Of a stretch of 64,000 nt of DNA, positions 11,633 through 22,539 are shown one piece after another (the stretch's first letter is position 1; each line of letters begins with the position of its first letter). The DNA comes from Myotis daubentonii (Eukaryota > Chordata > Mammalia > Chiroptera > Vespertilionidae). The notes under the pieces were generated by a model. That model did no database searches and had not been told where the DNA came from. It saw only the letters and a program-made list of their open reading frames with translations. A program made the translations under genes and the position numbers. The stretch is from positions 38,343,796-38,407,795 of the forward strand of contig NC_081842.1 of assembly GCF_963259705.1 (NCBI RefSeq). Direction: 5' to 3'.

Positions 11633-11818
11633 GTTTGGGTCAGTGGATAGAGCATCTGCCAGTGGACTGAAGGGTCCCAGGTTTGATTCTGGGCTGCAGG
11701 TTCGATCCCCAGTAGGGGGCGTGCAGGAGGCAGCCGATCAATGATTCTCTCTCATCACTGATGTTTCTATCTCTCTCTCCCTGTCCATTCCTCTCTGAAG
11801 TCAATAAACATAAGAATA
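11633..11818 (+). mobile_element. Ves-type SINE, 5'-truncated
   Basis: It starts within the head at GTTTGGGTCAGTGGATAGAG, keeps two B-box-like blocks (GTTTGATTCTG, GGTTCGATCCCC) and GGAGGCAGCCGATCAATG, and ends in an A-rich tail. The target duplication AAAGAACAG is at 11624-11632 and 11819-11827, which fixes the truncated start. Confidence 0.9.
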
Positions 11819-12204
11819 AAAGAACAGGCAGCAGGAGCACTGCTTGAAGATGAGGAGGAGGTGGGATTCATGCAGGCACTCGTACCAGCCCCTTCATCAG
11901 CACAGAATATTCACCAACTTCACAAGATGCAATGCAAATATACACCCAGGCAAAACAGTAGTCACTGTGTCACATACTTCTATGAATGCTTATCTCTGAC
12001 TGATGATAAGTCCTTGTTGGCATTTATATTTTTAAAAGAAAAGTGAGCAAATAAATTATATCAAATAAATTTAACTTGTTGAACAAAATTATAAAATTCA
12101 TTGACAAGATTGAGATAACAAAAGGGGTCTTGAAAAGTGGACAGTGGTAAAATCAGCATTCTAATCTATTCCTTAATGGTCATTTTTATCTTTTCTATAA
12201 AATG

Positions 12205-12495
12205 TAAGAGATATAATTGCCACATAACATTATATTGGTTTTAGGTGTACCACATAATGATTTAACATATGTATATATGGTAAAATGACTACTGCATTAA
12301 GCTTACTTAACATCCATCACCACACATAGTTACAATTTCTTTTTCTTCTGATGAGAACATTTAAGATCTACTCTATTAACAACTTTCACATGTACAATAC
12401 AATATTGTTAATTAGTCTCCATGCTGTACATTACATCCCTAAGAACTTGTCTTATAACTAGAATTTTGTACCTTTGATCACCATGAAATGGGTGA
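12205..12495 (-). mobile_element. L1M 3' UTR
   Basis: Antisense to the well-known L1MA/MB 3' end: TTTTAGGTGTACCACATAAT, then CATCCATCACCACACATAGT, then ATGCTGTACATTACATCCC, then a block matching TTTGTACCTTTGATCACC. No coding sequence. Confidence 0.85.
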
Positions 12496-12649
12496 GGGTG
12501 GTAAATGATTATTTTTATCTTTAATTTTTGTTCTTGATAAAATAAATAAAATACAAAAAAACCCTCCAAAGGTAAATATAACAACCTTACACACAAAATC
12601 TCTCTGTGTTAATATATCTTCATATTTTGTCATATCTTTGTTTAATTTA

Positions 12650-13067
12650 TCCTATATTAAAAAAACTAATATGTTAAGTGTCTGGTCGCCAGTCAGCTGT
12701 TCAACCAATCAAAATGTAATATGCTAATGATATGCTAAGGCTGCTCAACTGCTCGCTACGACATGCACTGACCACCAGGGGGCAGATGCTCTGACTGGTA
12801 GGTTAGCTTGCTGCTGGGGTCCGGCCAATTGGGACTGAGCAAGATGGGACAAACACACCCTGGAGCCCTCCTGTGGTCTCTCCATGACTGGCCAACCTCC
12901 CAAGTCCCTCCCCACCCCCAATTGTGCACCAGTGGGGTCCCTTGGTTTGGCCTGTGCCCTCTCACAATCCAGGACCCCTTGCGGGATGTCAGAGCTGTTT
13001 TGGCCCGATCCCGCAGCCTAGGCCAAGGGACCCCATTGGTGCACAAATTCGTGCACTAGGCCTCTAG
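12650..13067 (+). mobile_element. Non-autonomous Helitron, complete
   Basis: It starts TCCTATATTAAAAAAACT and has the family blocks TAATATGCTAATGATATG and GCACTGACCACCAGGGGGC. It ends with the perfect-looking palindrome GTGCACAAATTCGTGCAC followed by TAGGCCTCTAG (CTAG at 13064-13067). The flanks are A (12649) and T (13068). Frames on both strands (96 and 83 residues) are chance frames. It sits between two antisense L1 pieces. Confidence 0.94.
12772..12785 (+). promoter_or_regulatory. CTCF-like core in a Helitron
   Basis: CCACCAGGGGGCAG, a full match to the known CTCF core, 122 bp from the Helitron start and in the element's own orientation. Binding is inferred. Confidence 0.5.
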
Positions 13068-13079
13068 TTTTATAATAGA

Positions 13080-13510
13080 AATAAAGCAAATTTTGATCTC
13101 TTCCTCAATCCCAATACCCACATTCCCTTTCCAAACTCAACTATTGGCATGAATTTAATCTATATCTTCCTAACCCATGTATTAATGCTTTTATTAAATA
13201 TATGCATGTCTCCATAAATAATATATATTCTTGTTTTATGTGAATTTTTTAAAATGTATACCAGTCTATCATACTCTAGACATCACTTGGTATCTTGCTT
13301 TTTAAAAAATTCAACATTGTTTTTTAAATTATTTAGGTTTAGTTTTATTTTACTATTGAATAGTTTTCTGTTATGTAACTATACCACAATTTATTTTTTC
13401 ATGTCCTTACTAGCAGACATAAGGTTATTTCCTATTTCTGTGTGATTACAAACAATACAGTACTAAATATAAGTCATGTATGTCTCCTGACATATGTATA
13501 GGAGATAAGA
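13080..13510 (-). mobile_element. Old L1M fragment
   Basis: Antisense old-L1 text: ACTATACCACAATTTATTTT, then GGTTATTTCCTATTTCTGTG, then the CATATGTATAGGAGATAAG block, matching in order the widespread L1ME-type 3' region. Strongly diverged, and boundaries are approximate. Confidence 0.65.
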
Positions 13511-14324
13511 TTCTTAGGTTAAAAAAAACACACAAAGAAACCCCCAAAAAGTCAAAACAAACAAATTGAACAAATTTAAGGCTTTAAAATGGTTCTATGG
13601 TAAGAGCATAAAGAGCACTCACTGAAGCCAGCATTGGAGAGGAACAACACAGCTTCTTTTGATATCAGAGCATGCTGTTGATGATAAGGAGGTTTCATAT
13701 GTTGTAAATGGCAACTTTAAAAAATATATTTAAACAGTGCTAAGAAAAAGATTACATTTAGTTCTGTTTGCAGAATGACACCACTTCCCTTAAAATAAAA
13801 CTCTTCAAAGCAAATAATGGGATTGCAGATATCCTCATTTTCTCACAATGAAGTGTCCTCACACCCCGATCCCACCTCTGGGCCTTTGAGCTCTGCCTCT
13901 AACATTAATTCCCCAGCAAGGCTCCTCCACTCTAGCCATACCTCCCTGCTTACCCCACTACAGACAAAACTTCTATGCTGTCTCTCCCATGCCTTTGTTC
14001 CTGCTGCACCCAGCCTGGAGAGACCTGATCTGGTTCATGGTATTCTTTTTCTCCTCTTGATCCTTGTAGTTCTTTGTCTGAGCACCTCACTCAATCACTG
14101 ACATTCTCGCTGCCAATGACATGTGTTTTGATATAATGCAAATCAGGTCTTTAAGATCTCAGCCAAGCAATGTTCAGATTCTGCCGCCTTCATGTTCCAA
14201 GGTTTCTGTAACAATGACAGAACAATCTAGAAATAGTTCGCTTAGTCTCTGTTCTTAGAGGTGGAACTTTTCTTTCAAGGTTAGTGACTCATAGACATAG
14301 TGCCCGTGTTAATGAGACTCATAA
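13511..14324. other. Unassigned stretch, possible L2 remnant
   Basis: No gene. Around 13860-14100 the order of words (CTCCACTCTAGCCATAC, then TTTGTTCCTGCTGCACC) resembles L2 3' sequence, but too weakly to call. The 94-residue frame there is unsupported. Confidence 0.35.
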
Positions 14325-14399
14325 TAAAACATTTATGAACTGTTTACTATGGGTCAGGGTCTAGGCTAAACATTTGATATGTATTAATTTATATAAACA
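14325..14399 (-). mobile_element. MIR SINE, first half of a split copy
   Basis: AACATTTATGAACTGTTTAC, then GGGTCAGGGTCTAGGC, matches the reverse MIR order (…TTACTATGTGCCAGGCACTG…). The matching other half begins directly after the Helitron pair at 15999, so the two Helitrons lie inside one MIR. About 35 bp expected between the halves is missing. Confidence 0.7.
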
Positions 14400-15371
14400 C
14401 TAGAGGCCCGGTGCACAAAAATTTGTGCACTCGGGGGGGGAGGGAGAGTCCCTCAGCCCAGCCTGTGCCCTCTCGCAGTCTGGGACCCCTTGGGAGATAA
14501 CGACCTGCTGGCTTAGGCCTGCTCCCGGGTGGCAGAGGGCAGGCCTAATCCCTAGGGGCAGCCCCTGGTCGAGCTCAGAGCAGGGCCGATTGGGGAGTTG
14601 GGGCGCTGCCCCCTGTCATGCACAGAGCAGGGCGGATTGGGAGGTTGTGATGCCACCCTCAGTCACGCTCAGGGTAGGGCCAATTGGGGGGTTGGGGCAC
14701 CGCCCCCTGTCACACTCAAGGCAGGGTTGATGGGGAGGTTGCGGTACCACCCCCTGTCACGCACAAAGCAGGGCCGATCAGGGGGTTGGGGAGCTCCCCC
14801 ATGTCATGCACAGAGCAGGGTCTGTCAGGGGGTTGGGGAGCTCCCCCCTGTCACGCACAGAGCAGAGTCGATCAGGGGGTTGGGGAGCTCCCCCCATCAC
14901 TCACAGAGTAGGGCCGATAGGGGAGTTGGGGCACCGCCCCTTGTCACACACAGAGCAGGGCCGATCAGGGGGTTGGGGCGCCACCACTGTCACACTCAGG
15001 GCAGGGCCGATGGGGAGGTTATGGCTCTACCCCATCACCCACAGAGCAGGGCCGATCAGGGGGTTGGGGCGCCACCACTCTCACACTCAGGGCAGGGCCG
15101 ATGGGGAGGTTATGGCTCTACCCCGTCAAACACAGAGCAGGACCCGGGGGGTGGGGGGTTGTGGTGCCACACCCTGTCACACACAGAGCCGCAGGGCGAT
15201 CAGGGGGTTGGGGTGCCTTCCCCTGTCAGGAACAGAGCAGGGCCAATAGGGAGGTTGTGGCCCTGCTCCCTGTCACACACAGAGCCACAGGGCAATCAGG
15301 GGGTTTGGGCGCTGCCCCCTGTCACGCTGATCCCGGTGCTGGGAGGCATATTACCCTTTTACTATATAGGA
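14400..15371 (-). mobile_element. Non-autonomous Helitron with large minisatellite
   Basis: On the minus strand it starts TCCTATATAGTAAAAGGGTA at 15371. It ends with the palindrome GTGCACAAAAATTTGTGCAC and CCGGGCCTCTAG (CTAG at 14400-14403), followed by T. It is unusually long (972 bp) because most of it is a 47-bp tandem array. Its 5' end touches the 3' end of a second Helitron at 15372. The 258-, 147- and 101-residue frames over it are artefacts of the array. No Rep/helicase. Confidence 0.93.
14574..15326. repeat. 47-bp G-rich minisatellite, about 16 units
   Basis: Sixteen units of 46-48 bp, each starting near CAGAGCAGGGCCGATCAGGG and ending near CCTGTCACACA. Units 9-10 and 11-12 are almost identical 94-bp pairs, showing a later duplication of two units together. 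The plus strand has repeated runs of four or five G, so G-quadruplex formation is possible. Confidence 0.93.
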
Positions 15372-15998
15372 TAGAGGCCTGGTGCACGTGTGGGGGCTGG
15401 CTGGTTTGCCCTGAAGGGTGTCCTGGATCAGGGTGGGGGTCCCCACTGGGGTGCCTGGCCAGCCTGGATGGTGGCTGTTTGCAGCTGGTCACACACCCTT
15501 CAGGGTGGGCATTTCCACTGGGGTGCCTGGCCAGTCTGAGTGAGGGGCTGAGGGCTGTTTTCAGGCTGGGACTGAAGCTCCCAACTGCTCCTTTTTGTCT
15601 TTTTTTATTATTATTATTCTGGGCCAGCTTTAGCCTGGCTCCAGCTCTGAGGCCTCAGCTACTGAAAGCAGGTATCTGGTTTGTTTCGGTTCTATAATCA
15701 AAACTCTGTATCAACTCCAGCTCTGAGATCCCAGCTCGCTGAAAGCTGGTTTCTGGGGTTTTGTTTAGCTTCTATATTTGTTACTATGTTTCAAACTGCA
15801 GGCTCAGAGGCCGGCAAGGCAGGCGGGGAATGTTGGAGTCCTCCGTCACTGAAGCAAGCAAGCCTCATGTTAGTTTCAAGCTGCCTGGCTGCTGGCTGCC
15901 ATCTTGGCTGGCAGTTAATTTGCATATCTCGCTGATTAGCCAATGGGAAGGGTAGAGGTTGTACGCTAATTACCATGTTTATCTTTTATGAGATTAGA
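15372..15998 (-). mobile_element. Second Helitron, abutting the first in tandem
   Basis: On the minus strand it starts TCTAATCTCATAAAAGAT at 15998 and runs AAACATGGTAATTAGCG. It ends GTGCACCAGGCCTCTA directly against the first base of the neighbouring Helitron, so the final G of CTAG is missing. It is a different subfamily from its neighbour. It holds two internal duplications: CCACTGGGGTGCCTGGCCAG at 15443 and 15515, and a 76-bp unit starting CTCCAGCTCTGAG at 15639 and 15715. The outer flank is T (15999). Confidence 0.85.
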
Positions 15999-16130
15999 TT
16001 ATAATGACGCTGAAGAAACGAAAGGCACAGAGAGATTAAGTTGATGTAGGTCACTCAGCTGGTAGGCAGTTGAGTCAGGCTTCAAACCCATGTTTGTCTT
16101 ATACCAAAGCCTGATCACATTAAATTGTCT
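15999..16130 (-). mobile_element. MIR SINE, second half of a split copy
   Basis: GAAGAAACGAAAGGCACAGA, GGTCACTCAGCTGGTAGGCA and CTTCAAACCCATGTTTGTCT follow the reverse MIR consensus in order. It continues the fragment at 14325-14399. Confidence 0.85.
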
Positions 16131-16419
16131 TCCACATTAGTAACTAGAGGAATATGTTCCTTTGTCTATACTATAGGAAACTAATAAAACCACCCAGTCC
16201 ATGGAAGGACTGTTTGCTTCTCATTTGCCCATCCCAAATGGTTTATCCTTACCTCTCTGTTCTTTTTACTTTATGCATCCCTCCTGAGGAAACAGAGCCA
16301 GACTCATGGCAACAACTAGTACCTATTATGGCTATGATATTCATGTCTTATCATTAGCCTAGCACCACAGATCTATATATTCATGGTCATTATCTATTAA
16401 TTCCTTATTTCAATACAAG

Positions 16420-16625
16420 AACTGTGCTTAAATCATTACAAATGCTGTTTAATATCCTCCAAACTTATGAAGTAGATATATAATTATTTTATTTTTAGAG
16501 AAATTAAGCACTTAGACAAATTATGTCAATTGCCTAAGGCCACACAAATAGTGACAAGTCTGGGATTTAAATCCAGGTTACCTGATTTCAACATCCATGA
16601 TTTTAAACAATATATTATATTGCTT
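16420..16625 (-). mobile_element. MIR SINE
   Basis: Reverse MIR order: TTTTATTTTTAGAGAAATTA, then CCTAAGGCCACACAAATAGT, then GGGATTTAAATCCAGGTTAC. Ancient and diverged; ends approximate. Confidence 0.85.
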
Positions 16626-17119
16626 TATTTTCAAGGGTTAAGTTAATTACTTTCAAGCATCTTAATTGCAAACCATATAAGATATAATTCATCAAGATCC
16701 AAACTGAATTTCACGGGTTAAAAAGAAATGTCTTTCTAAAAAGTATTCTTTCTGCCCAGAAAACTATATCTTTTACTGTTCCATTTGTTGAAAATTGTTT
16801 ATCTGCACATCTCTCCATGAAGCTTCTTGTGGAAGAAGAACTTTCAGGATAAAACAAAATATGTTAAAGAACAGACTCTATGTGCTTTGGTCAATGGTTC
16901 AAAACTAAAATGTTCAGCCTGACATTTTTGTTTAGTTTAGTTTTGTTTTACTTTGCTTTTGGTTACTGCACTAGTGGCCTCCTTGCACCAGGAAATGGTA
17001 GATTCGTGGCTGGATGTCTTTTCTCTAAGGAACTAGATGGGACACACATATGGAGAAGAGATGCTTAACCAGGTCACCAGACAAATACATCAAACATTGA
17101 AATGTCTAAAGGCCAAAAG

Positions 17120-17345
17120 CAAAATATCTGGAAGAGATGATGGCTAAGGTCATGGGTCTACAATCAGATGGTTTGTGTTCTGCACCCACCTTGCAACTTG
17201 ATCATGGTAAAAGCATTTAACAAGCCAGCCATGTATTTTTCATACATAAAGTAGAAACAATTGTAGTGCCTACCTGTTGAGACTCTTTGTGAGTGGCAAT
17301 AAGGTAGTCTGCAGGTAGTTCAGTGCCTTACACACAGGAACTACT
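17120..17345 (+). mobile_element. MIR SINE
   Basis: Forward MIR order: ATGGTTTGTGTTCTGCACCC, CTTGATCATGGTAAAAGC, CATAAAGTAGAAACAATTGT, AGTGCCTACCTGTTGAGACT, AGTTCAGTGCCT. Ancient and diverged. Confidence 0.75.
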
Positions 17346-19589
17346 AACCAAAGTTGGCTAGGCTATTACTGTCTATGATTTTTCCATGTCCACTGCTTCA
17401 CATGATTTACTGTGAGAGCACAGGCCAGACACACACGGTTGCAGTCCAGTGCATTGTAGTGTATTCTACCAGGCATGCCAATCTGGTTTCCATACAGACA
17501 CCAGTATATTTTCCTAATCTCACCTCAAAAGAGGACACATGCTGGTGAGCCATGCCTGTTTAAAAAAGGAGCACCACCTGGAATTCCTACATGCGTGGCC
17601 AGGTGCTGTAACATCTACTGGTTTGTGAAGAATCTAGATAAATTGGATTTAACTCTACCTTGAGTCAGTCTCATAGCTGACTTCTTCAAACTGCCTGAAT
17701 ACATAAATGGTATGAAGATTGAAAGCCATGCCCAGGGGAACCTGGAACAGTATTTTGTATTTTTACCTAGAATATTTCGTGCTTTGAGAAAAATTGAAGG
17801 AGACAGATCTTACCTAGCTGTTTTACACTGTCTTTTAGGTAACCCACATTATGAAAAGTAATTAGAAGCTTAGGAGAGATGCATTGCCACTTGCAAATTC
17901 TAATTTAGCAGGGCGTGGTAGCATGGCAATTCAAATCACCTCCAATAATAATATGTCACATTTGTATGCTTTGTTTGTACACCAGCTAATGTGATCCCTA
18001 CAAAAATACTGTTGGTTGAAGAAGCTATCATTTCCTATCACCATTATAAATGGACTAAAAATAGTCACTTTGGGAAGGTTAGTATAACTTTACTGATTTT
18101 ATAGTTAGTTTGCCACAAACAGCCCTCACCCCAAAGCTGCTTCATCTAAGAGACTATGACTTCCTCCCAGGACAAGTTTATGTCCTGACAAAATCCCAGT
18201 TTATAGATCTATCCGTGTACTGTATAACAGTGATGACAATGTGCAGTCGTGCAAATCCTAGTGCTGCTTATTATGGAGAGTCAGCACCTATCTTTCCACA
18301 GTGTTTACACTCTATAGCCCCAGAGCATCTTTAGTCATGAGCTTCACTATGACAATGAGGTCTTCTAGAAATTGCAGGAAAAAGGGAAGAAAAAGCAAGA
18401 AAGGAGAAAGAGTGACCTTTAGCTCAGGGAAAAATTTTCTAACAATCTCCCTTTCCCCTTTGCATGCCACTCAATCCCATTTTGTACATAATTTCCCCAC
18501 AGACGCCCTCATGCTGGCAGCATCATAGACTTTTTCCTAGACCTGACCCTCATTTAGCTGAAGTATAAGATGTTTATGAGGAAACATCACTCATAGTTCG
18601 GTTAAAACAGCTGACAAGGGACCATTTGGCTGAATTGTTCACTGTGCTCTCAGCAACATGTTTATCTTGCCTCTGGAGCCCACAGACAGATCTCTTTCAC
18701 ATGTAACATCCCCTCCCCTCGTGAATGCAACTACAGCCTTGTCCATCTTCCTTCTCATATCTTCCTTCTTATGTGAGGAGGCTCCTCACAGCCTTGGGTT
18801 CATTCAGTGCTTGACCTACACCTTACAGATCAGTGAACCTACCTCACATCCTGATTGGATCCAAGGTCCTGGCCACCTACACGTAATCATCATGTGAACT
18901 CAGTGTTCTTTCACATGTTTTGAATAAAAGTAAAGCACAACTTTGTACTTAGTAAAAATAATGAAAATCTTCCTCAAATTTAATAAACACGAATCTCTCT
19001 CCATCTAATAAGCCTATACTTGAGAGGAAAAATGTATTCATCTAAAGGGATGTTTATTTTAAAATCACTTAATTCATATGTAAAATTACTCCTTCCCGCA
19101 CATACTCTAGAAAAAGCCACCTATGATTAATGTTATCAACATAATTTTGAGTTTAAGTTTGCAAATCTACTCTTTCACACAAAACTCACAAAACCCCATT
19201 CTGACAAGCTTGGAAATATTTCTTCTATCAAATAGATTAATCATGTTTACATGAGGAAAGAGAAAACAAGATTAGAAAGATGTTTTTCCCTCTGCTTAAA
19301 AACTCACTTCATATACTTGCCTGTGATTATCTTCTTTTATGGGTCAGTGAAATTCTAAAAGATTTCAGCTGACCCAAACAAAAAAATTAAGATGTGTTAA
19401 AATTAATACTTTTTAAAAATTTTATTCTGTGTGATGCAGTGAGTAACCTTATCGGCTTTGGAGGAAAGTTTCCCATTTCTGATAGTCTTCCTGCTGTTAC
19501 TATTGCTTTTACTTTGTAAGCATGAAAGTAAATGGAAGGGGAAAGTGTTAAGGCAGAGTGTCATTCCCCACTGTATAGCTTTGCTTCGT
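17346..19589. other. Unassigned stretch
   Basis: 2.2 kb without a recognised gene. A MIR-like patch may cover 17945-18080. The rest shows no signature that I can name. Frames of 60-79 residues at 17354, 17475, 18110, 18301 and 18658 overlap one another and lack domains or splice context. Confidence 0.4.
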
Positions 19590-20098
19590 TTGTCATCTAT
19601 TAAATGACCATATAAGTAAGAATTAATTTCTGGAATTTGTATTCTGTTCCACTTATCTATGTGTCTCTTTTTAAGCCAGTACAATACTTCTTTTTATTAT
19701 TATAGCTTTGTAGTATAATTTGAAATCATGAAGCATGATACCTCCAACTTTATTAATGTTAAGTGAAAAAAAAGATAAATTCCACATGATTTCACTTATA
19801 TGATGATTTTAAAAAATCAAAACAAACAAATAAAACAAAACAAAAATGGACCCATAGAAACAAAGAACAGACTGATGGTAGCCAAAGGGAAGAGTAGTGG
19901 AAAAAATGTGTGAAAAGGTGAAGAGGAATATAATCAACAATAGTGTAACAGCTTTGCACAGTGATAGATAGTTACTAAAATTAATGTGGTGAGCATGTTA
20001 AGATAAATGTTAAACATATGAATGTTAAATCACAATGTTATACACCTGCAACTAATATAATATTGTATTCCAACTATACCTTAAATTTTTTTAAAAAC
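19590..20098 (+). mobile_element. L1 with 5' inversion (twin-priming structure)
   Basis: 19590-19757 is antisense L1 ORF2: GTCATCTATTAAATGACCAT, then CCACTTATCTATGTGTCTC, then TAGCTTTGTAGTATAATTTG, then ATGATACCTCCAACTTTATT. From about 19760 the strand flips to sense L1 3' sequence (GTTAAGTGAAAAAAAAGAT, CACATGATTTCACTTATATG, then GTTATACACCTGCAACTAAT and a tail near 20090). An inverted upstream piece joined to a sense 3' end is what twin-primed L1 insertion leaves. No intact coding. Confidence 0.75.
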
Positions 20099-20847
20099 GG
20101 AGTTGAGGTGGGAAGGTGGGATGAGGGTAGATGAGAATTGAAGAGTTATAGAGTATTAATAGAAAGCATCCCTAATAAAACTCAAGCAGAGATGTACAAA
20201 CTCAGATTCTAGGGGGTAGGGAGATACACTAGGAAAAATAAATTTGAGGGGAAGAAAAAGTAGAAAATGGCCTCATTGGAGTAACAATTTGAGGCTGAAA
20301 TAGAATCAGAAGTTGAAAGAGCTAGTATATACTACAAAGCCTGAATTAGCGTTCAGTTTTGGAGAGAGTGCACTAAGAGATGCTACGTTCCACAGAAACA
20401 CCTCAGGCAACAGCAAAAACACTAATACAAGCAACCAGCAGGTGCAAAACAGACCGCGAGGTCATTACACAGAGGCGCCCAGGCTCTAGCAGCAGCACAT
20501 TTACAAAGACCCATGTCTGTGCACCAGGACATTGAAGGAACTTTCCACACACGATGTTCCTTCAGGAGATACATAGAGCTGCCCCAAACCAAATCTCTGC
20601 TCTAGGTCCTAGAACTACCAAAAAATACAAACAAAATAAAATCTTTGCAGCACTTTAAACTACTCTAGCAAAATTTGAACAGGTCAATATTTATTTAACT
20701 TGACCTAATATGATTTTTCTCCACACATACCAAGGAATATAGACAACTGTGTAAAATAATTTCATTCTGGTAATAAAGCACAACATATTTTATAAAATTG
20801 TTAAAATGGTTAAGAAAAAAGATCAAAAGTATCTTATTAATAATTCA
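20099..20847. other. Unassigned stretch
   Basis: No gene or confident repeat; A-rich, with a few CpGs around 20380-20530. Confidence 0.4.
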
Positions 20848-20982
20848 CTAGAGGCCCAGTGCACAGATTCATGCACCGGTGGGGTCCCTCAGCCTGGCCT
20901 GCGCCCTCTCGCAATCCAGGACCCCTCAGGAGATTTCAGAGAGCTGGTTTTGGCCCGATCCCTGCAGGCCAAAGGTCGCTTA

Positions 20983-20985
<3 letters not shown>
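20848..20985 (-). mobile_element. Helitron 3'-end fragment
   Basis: CTAG at 20848-20851, then GAGGCCCAGTGCACAGATTC (3' palindrome) and the GGGGTCCCTCAGCCTGGCCT block, all reading as the reverse of a Helitron 3' end. After about 138 bp it gives way to a TA microsatellite; the 5' half and its TC terminus are missing. Confidence 0.88.

Positions 20986-21041
<56 letters not shown>
20986..21041. repeat. (TA)n microsatellite
   Basis: About 28 AT/TA units directly at the broken edge of the Helitron fragment. The open frames with IY repeats here are simply the translation of this tract. Confidence 0.97.
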
Positions 21042-22341
21042 CTTCAAATATTTAATGGGCAACTACTATATTCATTTTGAGTTCTGTGCTAGACCTTGGG
21101 AATACTAGGAGAAATATATCTGATTTGTAAAAAATTATTCATCTCACTAAACTCTATGTTGATTAAATATGACTCAAAATTTGCATTTGGTTTGGAATCT
21201 CAGATTCTGATAAATCAGAGAGGGACCTGGGAAAATCATAAGAATAGTATCACATGAAGAGAAGTACAGCATTAAGAATCGTCATCTTGGAGATTCTTTA
21301 GGCACTTGCTCTCTTCAAACATTTAAAGAGCTGATTTATCAAAGAGAGTGTAGATGTGTTCTGGGGAGCTCCAGAGGACAGAATTGCAGGTATTCTAGCA
21401 AGAGATAGTTTGACCTAATAAAAATAAGGAGAGAATGGGCTGCCTTAGAAAAGTGTGAGCTTCCTGACACTGGAGACAATTAAATAGAGGCTGAATAACC
21501 AAGTTGTTATAGATATCTTAATGGGGCTTTCAGCTCTTGTATAAAGTTAGATTAAATTTATACATCCGAGGTGGACATGGTGGTTTAGAAATAATCAATT
21601 TCATTGATTCTTTTTATATCAAAAAGTCATAAAATTAGCATTTCATAACTTTAAAATCATATTGTATTATCTATTTAGGGATTTTTTAAAATAAGGTCAT
21701 GAAACAGTGGCCAATGACAAGCAATAAATATGTCCCCTTTCGAGGATTAAGGTGGAGTACATGACCATAATTCCTTAAACTTCTGGTGGAGTCTAGGTGT
21801 CAGAAATTTCTGTAGAAGTCTATTTCTCCTACTTGTACCACAAGTTACAGTCTGAACAAATAGTGAGGGTAACAATGGTAAATCCCCAAGTGCAGCCCGG
21901 GGTCTCCTTACACATTAGGTACCAAATAGTCATTGGAGCTACATTGCTTTTTACAACAGAAATAGCTCATTAACATTGGTTGGTAATAAAATATATGGTT
22001 TTAATACCTTATGTCTGAGTATGCATCATTTGTATGAATATTACCTATTTTTATTGAATGTCTGGGCGGATAGTAGTTATTTTGGTCCTGGGTATTACAA
22101 GGCAGCTTTATGCAGGCTATCAAATTGCTTTCCAAATTGGTTGAAGTGGCAGTTGTTACAGAATTAACTGGATCAATGGAGTCTAAAGAATCTCAGTTGA
22201 ATCAGAATCAGATTCCTCTGCTGTATAATCTTGATTCTCTTTAGAATCCTCCAAAAAATGTTTACTATTTCTGTTTTTGTTTTTTCTTCTTAAAAGAGAT
22301 GGTTCTTGAACACTAAGGTCTTTTTACTATTGTTTTTGGTG

Positions 22342-22372
<31 letters not shown>

Positions 22373-22539
22373 TTTACATTTTAGTTTCTTTCTATAATTG
22401 ATTAAAGAAAACTACAGTAAAAACATAAAAATGGGTGATAATGTCAGATATTACTGTAGTTTAGAACCATAACATTTGAACAATGTGATACGAAGTATAA
22501 AAACAGACAAGTTCAAAACAGAAGCATGTGAAAACATGT
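21042..22539. other. Unassigned stretch with (GT)n
   Basis: No gene. A (GT)n tract at 22339-22372 is interrupted by one TT. The rest is AT-rich and unassigned. Confidence 0.4.

Noticed and set aside
14598..15374. 258-residue open frame, the longest in the window
   Set aside because: It is a translation of the 47-bp Helitron minisatellite; overlapping frames in other registers are open as well and the product is a low-complexity repeat.
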